In this document: positions 43,776 to 51,342 of the stretch, in pieces
Layout of the letters: each line of letters begins with the position of its first letter
Position numbering within the stretch: the stretch's first letter is position 1
NCBI GenBank assembly: GCA_017474765.1
Contig: JAFVGW010000003.1
Coordinates: 1 to 64,000 of the forward strand
DNA length: 64,000 bases
Direction of reading: 5' to 3'
Origin: Salinivirgaceae bacterium
GTDB taxonomy: Bacteria; Bacteroidota; Bacteroidia; Bacteroidales; SZUA-534
Translations under genes and position numbers: made by a program
The notes under the pieces: generated by a model
What the model was told of the DNA's origin: nothing
Database searches by the model: none
The model's input: the letters and a program-made list of their open reading frames with translations, nothing else

Positions 43776-46739
43776 ATGAAAAAGTTGAGTTTAATTCTTT
43801 CGGTTCTGATTGGCAATGTGGCAATGGCACAAACCACATCAATTTCAGGTCAGTTGCTTGACAAGACCACAAACGAGGCCTTGCAGTATGCAAACGTACA
43901 AATCTACTCGCTGCCCGACAGTACTTTCCTGAAAGGCGACGTGACTAAAGATGATGGCTCGTTCAAAATTGAGGGCATCAAAGCTGAGAAATGCGTGGTG
44001 AAAGCTTCGTTCATCGGCTATACTGCTGTTTACAAGAATGTTACCGTTAAAACTGGACAAGACAACCCGGTTGGCAAGATTTACTTGCTGGAAGACAGCA
44101 AACAGTTGGCTGAAGTTAGCATTATAGCTGAAGCAACACCGATGACTGTAAAGGACGATACAGTAATATTCAATGCCGATGCATTCCATGTTACTGAAGG
44201 AGCTGTCCTTGAAGATTTAGTAAAAAAGATGCCTGGAACTGAAGTTTCTGATGGAGAGGTGACTGTAAATGGAAACAAAATTGGCAGAGTGCTTATGAAT
44301 GGAAAGGAATTCTATTCAAGTGATCCTCAAGTTGCTCTAAAGAATTTGCCTGCAAATATGGTGAAGGATGCCAAGACATATAGCAAGAGAAGCGAACAAG
44401 CAGAACTGACAGGAATGGAGGATGAGGAGGAAGAGTGGGTTCTTGACTTTACTGTACGTAAAGGCTTTATGAATGGTTGGATTGGCAAGATTTGGGCTGC
44501 TGGTGGACATGATATCGAAGGCGAAGATGATTATCGCTACGATGGTCACATTGACTTGAATACCATTACAGAAGAAGGTAACTTTTCTGTAATTGCAGGA
44601 GTAAACAACATCAATAATGCAAGTGCCCTTGATGATATGAGAAGTGGCGGCGGTAATAATAGAGGCGGCGGCATGGGTGGCGGCGGTATGATGATGATGA
44701 TGGGCATGCCGGGTGGTGGCATGATGGGTGGCAACCGTGGCTCAGGCAGCCGAAATGGTATGGGAGGAGGCATGATGATGATGATGGGAGGAATCACCTC
44801 TTCTGCCAGTGTAAATGCCTCTCTTGAACAAGAGCCAAGTAAATCATTGAAATATGGTGGCGATATTATGCTTCAGCATCAAAAAAGAGAGCAGGAGGGT
44901 TCGAACACTGTTGAAAGATTCTTGAATAATGGACAGACATCCCTTTCGAATAGTAATTCGTCTTCGACAACAACAACGAATATGTTGAATGTGTCTGGCC
45001 GATTGAATTGGGGTATCGATACCATGACCACTATACTGTTCAGACCGAGTCTTACTTTGATGAGCAATGAATCAAATACTTCCTATGCATCAAATAGTTT
45101 TGGAGCAATGGATCTTGTGACCATGTCTCGTGACTCCGTTAACAAATCAACAGATAGCTATGACGACAAGTCTACAAGCCTGAATTATAATATGAGTTTC
45201 CAAATCGTAAGAAAACTAAATGATAATGGTCGTAGCATAACTCTGGGTGTCCGTTTGAATGGAAATGCCAGCCCATCGGAGGGTAATACACTTTCTGATG
45301 CTTATTATTTCAATTTTAATAGAAGTGAAATTTCTGATCGTAATTCTGATGGTAAATCAAATAGTTTTGGATACAGCGGCGAGATTAGTTATGTGGAGCC
45401 ATTGTTCGATAAAAACTATTTGCAATTGCGTTACAACTATCAAAATACAGGTTCTGATTCATATTCATATGTTTATGAAAATGACAGCACTGAATACACC
45501 GATTCATTGAGCTCTAAGATTGAAAACACATACATTGGCCACCGCATTGAATTGACTTGGCAAGGACGTTACGACAAGTTGCGCTACAATTTGGGTGTGA
45601 CATTACAACCACAGGAGTCTAAAGTTGACAATTTTGTTGGAAAGAATGTTGGCAAAGACACAAAGCAAACTGTACTCAATTGGGCTCCAAATGTACGTGT
45701 TCAATACCGATTCACCAGTACAAGAAACTTGCAACTTCGTTACAACGGACGCAGTAGCGCACCTAGTGTCTCTTACTTGCAAGAAGTGATAGATGTAAGC
45801 AATCCTATGAGTTTGGAATATGGTAATCCCGAATTAAAGCCATCTTTCAATAATAATATTTCGTTGAATTTCAGCAATTTTAACAGAACAAACAACCGTA
45901 ACTTTATAATCAATCTGTCATATAGCAATACAATCAATTCCATTGCTACCGTGACTTACACTGATACGCTTACATTTAAAACTGAATCACATAAGGAAAA
46001 TGTCAATGGTAACTGGAGAACAAATGGGTTCCTGACCTTCTCAACTCCGTTTTCGAACCAGAAGTTCTCTATCACATCTCGTTCTTCAGTTGGTTATAGC
46101 GAAAATGTATCACTTACTGGAGACTTGGTTAATGGTGTAACCCAAAACAAAAAGAAAGGCACATCGACGTCATTGACGTTGAGCGAAACTTTGCAAGCCA
46201 ATTATCGTTGCGATGTGTTTGACTTTACAATTAGCGGTTCAGTTAATTACCAAAAGGCCAACAGAGGTAATTTGAATAATTCTAACAGTAATAGAGAAAC
46301 CACTTCTGCAAAATTGTCAAACAACGGTGAGACATTCAATTATACAGTGACTTTCGATGGCAACCTTCACTTGCCAGCTAAGTTTGATTTGTCATCTGAT
46401 TTCAACTATAGAATTTATCAAGGCTATGGTGAGAATTCAAACAACCGCAACACCGCCATCTGGAACGCCCAGTTGAGCAAGCGCTTCACTGATGATAGCC
46501 GTTGGACAGTACGCTTGAAGGTATATGATATTCTTCAACAACAGAAACTCATTTCCCGTAATGTTTCCGAGACTTCTATCACTGACTCTGAAAACAGTAC
46601 TTTGGGCTGCTATGCAATGGTTCAGGTTGTTTATACAATCAATAGCGTCGGCAAGAATAACAACCAGCGTAATGGATTCCCTGGCGGATTCGGTCCTGGC
46701 GGCTTCCCTGGCGGTTTCGGTGGTCCTGGAATGTTCTAA
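43776..46739 (+). CDS. Outer-membrane beta-barrel protein with Met/Gly-rich segments
   Basis: The 987-residue protein has a signal peptide to A18 and a carboxypeptidase regulatory-like domain (SISGQLLDKTTNEALQYANV). A plug-like domain (VKDDTVIFNADAF ... GRVLMNGKEFYSSDP) and an OMP_b-brl_3 barrel follow. Residues about 289-341 form an unusual segment of G, M, N and R with runs of four or five methionines. The C-terminus is again GFPGGFGPGGFPGGFGG. The family is related to TonB-dependent transporters. The Met clusters might bind soft metals, but this is inference only. Confidence 0.85.
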   Translation: MKKLSLILSVLIGNVAMAQTTSISGQLLDKTTNEALQYANVQIYSLPDSTFLKGDVTKDDGSFKIEGIKAEKCVVKASFIGYTAVYKNVTVKTGQDNPVGKIYLLEDSKQLAEVSIIAEATPMTVKDDTVIFNADAFHVTEGAVLEDLVKKMPGTEVSDGEVTVNGNKIGRVLMNGKEFYSSDPQVALKNLPANMVKDAKTYSKRSEQAELTGMEDEEEEWVLDFTVRKGFMNGWIGKIWAAGGHDIEGEDDYRYDGHIDLNTITEEGNFSVIAGVNNINNASALDDMRSGGGNNRGGGMGGGGMMMMMGMPGGGMMGGNRGSGSRNGMGGGMMMMMGGITSSASVNASLEQEPSKSLKYGGDIMLQHQKREQEGSNTVERFLNNGQTSLSNSNSSSTTTTNMLNVSGRLNWGIDTMTTILFRPSLTLMSNESNTSYASNSFGAMDLVTMSRDSVNKSTDSYDDKSTSLNYNMSFQIVRKLNDNGRSITLGVRLNGNASPSEGNTLSDAYYFNFNRSEISDRNSDGKSNSFGYSGEISYVEPLFDKNYLQLRYNYQNTGSDSYSYVYENDSTEYTDSLSSKIENTYIGHRIELTWQGRYDKLRYNLGVTLQPQESKVDNFVGKNVGKDTKQTVLNWAPNVRVQYRFTSTRNLQLRYNGRSSAPSVSYLQEVIDVSNPMSLEYGNPELKPSFNNNISLNFSNFNRTNNRNFIINLSYSNTINSIATVTYTDTLTFKTESHKENVNGNWRTNGFLTFSTPFSNQKFSITSRSSVGYSENVSLTGDLVNGVTQNKKKGTSTSLTLSETLQANYRCDVFDFTISGSVNYQKANRGNLNNSNSNRETTSAKLSNNGETFNYTVTFDGNLHLPAKFDLSSDFNYRIYQGYGENSNNRNTAIWNAQLSKRFTDDSRWTVRLKVYDILQQQKLISRNVSETSITDSENSTLGCYAMVQVVYTINSVGKNNNQRNGFPGGFGPGGFPGGFGGPGMF

Positions 46740-46762
46740 GAAATACAATAGATTATGTCACA

Positions 46763-46799
46763 AAAAATCCCGTCGGCAATGCGCTGGCGGGATTTTTTA
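46763..46799 (+). terminator. Terminator of the barrel gene
   Basis: AAAAATCCCG and CGGGATTTTT flank an imperfect GC tip, followed by T-rich sequence. Confidence 0.8.
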
Positions 46800-46881
46800 T
46801 TACAATTGGAAACCAACAAAAACCACATCTGCACTTTCAGTGGTATGATTATTGAATAAAAAATCAGTATCAATTTAGAAA

Positions 46882-46925
46882 AACCTATCGGATTGGTAGG
46901 TTAATGGGATTTATTATTACATTTG
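46882..46925 (+). promoter_or_regulatory. Operator A of the sulfur regulon with promoter
   Basis: Half sites AACCTATC (46882-46889) and GGTAGGTT (46895-46902) are separated by 5 bp. The -7 box TAcaTTTG follows at 46918-46925, 15 bp downstream. The site covers the -33 region. The same 8+5+8 pattern occurs at 55222, 59498 and 63145. Confidence 0.75.
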
Positions 46926-46946
46926 CGGCCGAAAAAATTGAATGAT

Positions 46947-48119
46947 ATGAACAGAGAAACAGCGGCATTACATTTGGCATATACCCGCCCCGACGCTTAC
47001 GGGGCATTGTCGGTTCCAGTTTACAACAACGTCTCGTATGAGTTTGCCGACGCGCAGACAATGTCGGACGTATTCTGCAATCGGATTAAGGCGCCCGACT
47101 ATTCGCGCGTGGCCAACCCAACGGTCACCAATCTCGAGCAGCGCGTCAAGGTGCTGACGGGTGCTGAGCACGTCACGGCGTTCAACTCGGGAATGGCGGC
47201 CATCAGCAACACGCTAATGGCGGTGGCTGGCCAGGGCGGGAACATTGTGACGTCGTGGCACTTGTTTGGCAACACGCTGGCGCTCATCGGCCGCACACTG
47301 CTGCGATTCGGCGTTACGCCCCGCTTGTGCGACCTGACCAATCTGGCCGAAGTTGAAAAACGCATCGACGAGAAAACCTGCTGCGTGTTTCTTGAGATTG
47401 TAACCAATCCGCAACTCGAAGTAGCCGACCTTGAAGCGCTGGCCTCCATCGCCCACAAAAAGGGCACGGTGCTGATTGCCGACTCAACGGTGATTCCGTT
47501 CACCGAAACGCATTTGGGCGATTTGGGCGTCGACATTGAAGTGCTGTCGAGCACCAAATACCTCTCGGGGGGCGGCACGTCGCTTGGCGGACTGGTCATC
47601 GATTATGGTTGCAAACCTGAGTTCAACCAGCGGCTGAAACAAGAGCAATTATTCAATTTCGGCGCCTATATGCCCGCTCAATCGGCTTATATGCAGACAC
47701 TTGGCCTTGAAACGCTTGCCGTGCGCTATCGCCAGCAGGCCGCCAATGCTCTGGCTCTGGCCGAAGCGTTGCAGAACGTAAAAGGCATTGTAAGAGTTGA
47801 TTACGTCGGGCTTCCGAACCATCGGTTCCACGATTTGGCGCAGCGACAGTTCGGCCCCACGGCGGGCGCAATGCTCACCTTCGACCTTGAGTCACAACAG
47901 GCGTGCTTCAATTTCCTTAACCGACTGAAAATCATACATCGGGCAACGAATCTTTTCGACAACCGCACGCTCGCCATCCACCCAGCAAGCACCATTTTCG
48001 GCCTTTTCGGCGACAAAGAGAAGCGGGTAATGGACGTGCGCCCGACAACCATCCGCCTATCGGTGGGGCTCGAAGCAGTTGAAGATTTACTGTCGGACAT
48101 CAAACAAGCCTTGGAATGA
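46947..48119 (+). CDS. Cys/Met metabolism PLP enzyme (cystathionine gamma-synthase or O-acetylhomoserine sulfhydrylase)
   Basis: From ATG 46947 the product has 390 residues. It is a fold-type I PLP enzyme of the Cys/Met group, with PLP lysine in SSTKYLSGGGTSLGG and YSRVANPTVTNLE near the start. The family either joins cysteine to an activated homoserine or uses sulfide (or a thiocarboxylate carrier) to make homocysteine. Sequence alone does not decide. The next gene, a beta-lyase overlapping by 4 bp, favours transsulfuration; the carrier cluster downstream would also allow a MetY-like role. It is controlled by operator A. Confidence 0.88.
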   Translation: MNRETAALHLAYTRPDAYGALSVPVYNNVSYEFADAQTMSDVFCNRIKAPDYSRVANPTVTNLEQRVKVLTGAEHVTAFNSGMAAISNTLMAVAGQGGNIVTSWHLFGNTLALIGRTLLRFGVTPRLCDLTNLAEVEKRIDEKTCCVFLEIVTNPQLEVADLEALASIAHKKGTVLIADSTVIPFTETHLGDLGVDIEVLSSTKYLSGGGTSLGGLVIDYGCKPEFNQRLKQEQLFNFGAYMPAQSAYMQTLGLETLAVRYRQQAANALALAEALQNVKGIVRVDYVGLPNHRFHDLAQRQFGPTAGAMLTFDLESQQACFNFLNRLKIIHRATNLFDNRTLAIHPASTIFGLFGDKEKRVMDVRPTTIRLSVGLEAVEDLLSDIKQALE

Positions 48120-49282
48120 AATACGATTTTGACAAAATAATCGACCGCACTGGTAGCGACGACTTGAAACACAGCGTTTTACAGCAACGTTACGGCCGCG
48201 CCGACCTGCTGCCCCTTTGGGTGGCCGATATGGATTTTGCAACACCACCGTTCATCACCGAGGCGCTGCGCAAACGGCTCGAGCACTCGCTTTTCGGCTA
48301 CACCGTGACGCCCGACGAACTCTGGGACTCGGTGGCCGAATGGATTGAGACGCACCATGGCTGGCGCATCGACAAGCGGTGGCTCACCTACATTCCTGGC
48401 GTGGTGAAGGGCATTGGAATGGCCGTGAACGTTTTCACCCGCACCGACGAGAAAGTCATCATCCAACCGCCTGTATATCACCCGTTTCGCCTAACTCCGC
48501 AGGGCAATGGCCGAAAGGTGGTTTTCAATCCGCTTCGGCTGACGGCCAACGGCTACGAAATGGACTTCGACAATCTGGTCGAAGTGACCGACGAAAAATG
48601 TAAGATATTGATACTGAGCAATCCGCACAATCCTGCGGGCATCTGCTGGAAGGCCGAAACGCTGCGCCGTCTGGCACATTTCTGCGCAGAACGGGGCATC
48701 ATCGTCATCAGCGACGAGATTCATTCTGATATGGCACTTTTCGGCAACCGTCACATTCCGTTCGCCACAGTGAGCGACGAGGCCGCGCAATGCAGCATCA
48801 CGTTTGGCGCGCCGTCGAAAACGTTCAACATGGCGGGAATTGTCAGTTCGTATGCCATTGTGCCGAACGACACGCTGCGCCGTCGTTTCTACACGTGGCT
48901 CGAAGCCAACGAACTCAACGAGCCACACCTTTTCGCGCCTATTGCAACCATTGCCGCCTACAGACAGGGCGAAGAGTGGCGCCGCCAAATGCTGGATTAT
49001 GTTGAGGAAAACGTGCGGTTTGTTGAACGTTTCTGCACCGATAATCTGCCGAAAATTAAACCATTGCGACCGCAGGCATCATTTCTGGTCTGGCTCGACT
49101 GCCGCGGACTCGGACTCAGCCACGACCAACTTGTAAGCCTTTTTGTGGACAAGGCCCGCCTTGCGCTCAACGACGGCGCAATGTTCGGCCCTGGCGGCGA
49201 CGGGTTTATGCGTCTCAATGTGGGCACACCCCGCGCCGTGCTCGAACAGGCTCTGAGGCAACTGCTTGACGCGCTGCAATGA
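48116..49282 (+). CDS. PatB/MalY-type cystathionine beta-lyase / aminotransferase
   Basis: The 388-residue fold-type I PLP enzyme has FGAPSKTFNMAGI with the PLP lysine, LSNPHNPAGICW and the N-terminal LPLWVADMDFATPP typical of the MalY/PatB group. It cleaves cystathionine to homocysteine, or cysteine to sulfide, pyruvate and ammonia. The 4-bp overlap with the preceding PLP gene makes a two-gene operon from cysteine to homocysteine. Confidence 0.92.
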   Translation: MKYDFDKIIDRTGSDDLKHSVLQQRYGRADLLPLWVADMDFATPPFITEALRKRLEHSLFGYTVTPDELWDSVAEWIETHHGWRIDKRWLTYIPGVVKGIGMAVNVFTRTDEKVIIQPPVYHPFRLTPQGNGRKVVFNPLRLTANGYEMDFDNLVEVTDEKCKILILSNPHNPAGICWKAETLRRLAHFCAERGIIVISDEIHSDMALFGNRHIPFATVSDEAAQCSITFGAPSKTFNMAGIVSSYAIVPNDTLRRRFYTWLEANELNEPHLFAPIATIAAYRQGEEWRRQMLDYVEENVRFVERFCTDNLPKIKPLRPQASFLVWLDCRGLGLSHDQLVSLFVDKARLALNDGAMFGPGGDGFMRLNVGTPRAVLEQALRQLLDALQ

Positions 49283-49422
49283 CTTATTCGACGGTTGAAA
49301 CTACCGAAACCGAATCAATAAAAAAAGGAAAAAACCGCGTTCAGAAAATGCGGACACACGCGGCGCGTACCTACCTGTTTTTGGCCTATATACCAACATT
49401 CTAAAACAAAACGCATCGGCTT

Positions 49423-49493
49423 ATGCCAAATGTTTGGTATGCGAAATGCTATAAACGGGCGATTGCTGGGGAGGCGGACTCCGCGCATCTTTG
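49423..49493 (+). promoter_or_regulatory. Promoter with 18-bp palindrome before the Met/His lipoprotein
   Basis: ATGCCAAA-TG-TTTGGTAT (49423-49440) is symmetric allowing one G/T position. TTG at 49463-49465 is spaced 20 bp from cAtcTTTG (49486-49493). The palindrome differs from the sulfur operator and may be for another regulator. Confidence 0.45.
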
Positions 49494-49527
49494 CATCGAT
49501 TTAGAAACGACTAAAAACAGAAGTAAA

Positions 49528-50478
49528 ATGAGAAAGAAATTTAATTTGTTTTTGGCTGCGCTGGTCCTGGTTGGACTGGCCGCCTGCAACTCGAACGACG
49601 ACAACGGAACCCCCGACATCGAGATTCCTGGAATAACTTTCGACGGCGATATTGACTGCTGCTCGGCCGAAGAGGCGCTGCAAGTTTACAAGTTCCTGCA
49701 AACGGTGAAGATTCTGCCCGAATTGTCGCTATCGATTGACGGAAAATACGACATCACGGCCTACGCTGCCGCTGGCGGGTTTCACACGGGCTACAACGAA
49801 ATCTTTTTCGTGGCCACGAAAAAAATATCTGGAAACTACATCAAGAATTTTGAAATCAGCGATTTGACACCGCTAATGCATATGGTTAAAATGGATATGT
49901 ACCACAGCACGCCTGTGGGCGCCGTCGAGAGTTTCGACAGCAGCATTCTGGCTGTGAAGCGCGGTTGGGTGTCGTATATAATGAGCAGCAGCGACGGCGG
50001 CACGTGGGCGCTGGCCTACAATGCCAAAGTGCTCGGAACCACTGGCGAGACTGGCCCCATCGACATTACGGTGAACGCACTACCCGAAGGTCAGGCCTGG
50101 GTTAAGAGTTTCAAGGTGGGCGACGACACATATTACCTTTCGATTGTCAATCCAACCAATTGGAAGACAGGCACTAACGCTGCCACCGCATACGTGTCGA
50201 AGAAAAGTGCGAAAGCCACCACGCCCTATGCGCTGGCCGCAGAGCGCTTCACCATCGAGATTGACCCGCGTATGCCCGATATGGGTAACCACACGTCGCC
50301 CGACAACACGGCTCTCACCCGTCAGGACGACGGCAGCCACCGCGGCACCATCAACCTGACAATGACTGGCCTGTGGCGTATCCACCTGACTGTCAAGGAC
50401 GCGGAAGGAAATGTGGTTGCAGGCGGCGACGATTTGAGCGACGGCTACAGTTCACTCTTCTGGGACGTGACGATTTGA
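49528..50478 (+). CDS. Lipoprotein with Met/His-rich motif, possible copper binder (YtkA/FixH-like)
   Basis: From ATG 49528 the product has 316 residues, with lipobox LAAC (C20). The region LMHMVKMDMYHSTPVG (116-131) packs four Met and two His, and a vicinal CC lies at 44-45. The pattern MHMxKxxMxHS with a later RGTINLTMTGLWRIHLTVKD resembles YtkA/FixH-like beta-sandwich domains found near copper genes. Copper binding is inferred from this and from the OprC-like receptor at 55380. An upstream start at 49423 would place the signal peptide internally. Confidence 0.65.
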   Translation: MRKKFNLFLAALVLVGLAACNSNDDNGTPDIEIPGITFDGDIDCCSAEEALQVYKFLQTVKILPELSLSIDGKYDITAYAAAGGFHTGYNEIFFVATKKISGNYIKNFEISDLTPLMHMVKMDMYHSTPVGAVESFDSSILAVKRGWVSYIMSSSDGGTWALAYNAKVLGTTGETGPIDITVNALPEGQAWVKSFKVGDDTYYLSIVNPTNWKTGTNAATAYVSKKSAKATTPYALAAERFTIEIDPRMPDMGNHTSPDNTALTRQDDGSHRGTINLTMTGLWRIHLTVKDAEGNVVAGGDDLSDGYSSLFWDVTI

Positions 50479-50500
50479 GATTGAAAGTCAGTTAATAATT

Positions 50501-50544
50501 TGGCTATCTGCGTAGAATCAAGTTCGGCAGATAGCCATTTTTGT
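50501..50544 (+). terminator. Terminator
   Basis: TGGCTATCTGC and GCAGATAGCCA form a perfect 11-bp stem, followed by TTTTTG. Confidence 0.85.
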
Positions 50545-50640
50545 TTTATGGAAATCCAAATCAGCGGTAGTGGAAAATATTGGATTTTCTTTTGTAAGTT
50601 TGTAGGCAATGCAATAAAATGATAAAATAAGTGCTTGTTT

Positions 50641-50982
50641 ATGAGCAACATTGAAAGCGTAAACCTTTTTTCAGACTTATGTACCATTGTTGAAACAACA
50701 AAACGCAAAACTGCGGTTGCTATCAACAGCGGCATAGTGTTTATGTATTGGAATATTGGGCACCGCATAAACACCGAAGTTCTTGATAACAAGCGTGCTG
50801 AATACGGAAAACAAATTGTGTCGACACTGGCGACACAATTGAATGAGCATTTGCAGTTAGACCAATCAGGCATACGCGTGGCACAATATCTGACCGAATT
50901 TCCATCGAAGGAATTACTTCAGAAGCATTTGCGCCATCATATTGAAAATGATAGTGATGAATGTGCCGATTCTGATTTTTAA
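50641..50982 (+). pseudogene. DUF1016 (YhcG-like) nuclease with internal deletion
   Basis: The 113-codon frame starts like the N-terminal domain of DUF1016 proteins (INSGIVFMYWNIGHRINTEV ... RAEYGKQIVSTLATQLNEH). It then passes directly to what is normally the extreme C-terminus (SGIRVAQYLTEFPSKELLQK). Full-length relatives are about 340 residues, so roughly 230 residues including the PD-(D/E)xK core are missing. It is probably a non-functional remnant. It lies next to a restriction-modification pair, where DUF1016 genes are often found. Confidence 0.75.
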
Positions 50983-51144
50983 GAATGCAGAAAGTTTTCA
51001 ATTATAAGGTTACACCGCAACTTTCCACAGAAAAATTATTTTTGTGATTGGAAAACATTTAAACATTATTGAATGAAGTAAAGAAAAAGTTTAACTAACA
51101 TATTATTAATCAGCGTTTGTTTATTATTCGGAATCATCTTTGAA

Positions 51145-51284
51145 CCTAGGAAATTCAAAAATTACGAGTATTCACACGAATAAGTCAATGAATGCCTACG
51201 CTATGCGTGGGCTTGACTTATCTGTGAATACGGGCAGTCCTAGGGCCTAAAGATGTGGATAATGTTTAAGTCCACATTTTTTTA
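51145..51284 (+). ncRNA. Long nested hairpin element E2 plus terminator, candidate structured RNA
   Basis: Nested stems on the plus strand are CCTAGGA/TCCTAGG, GTATTCACA/TGTGAATAC, ATAAGTCAA/TTGACTTAT and the apex GCCTACGC-TAT-GCGTGGGC. The hairpin ATGTGGA/TCCACAT with a T-run (51253-51284) follows at once. Apex and 3' flank (GGCAGTCC, CCTAAAGA) match element E1 at 39825-39954, while the outer stems differ in sequence yet still pair. That pattern fits a conserved structure. No promoter is obvious. Confidence 0.55.
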
Positions 51285-51342
51285 TCCCAAAGGCAGTCCG
51301 TCAGCCCGAAACAGATAAGTGAGCGCGCAACCCACAAGGCGT

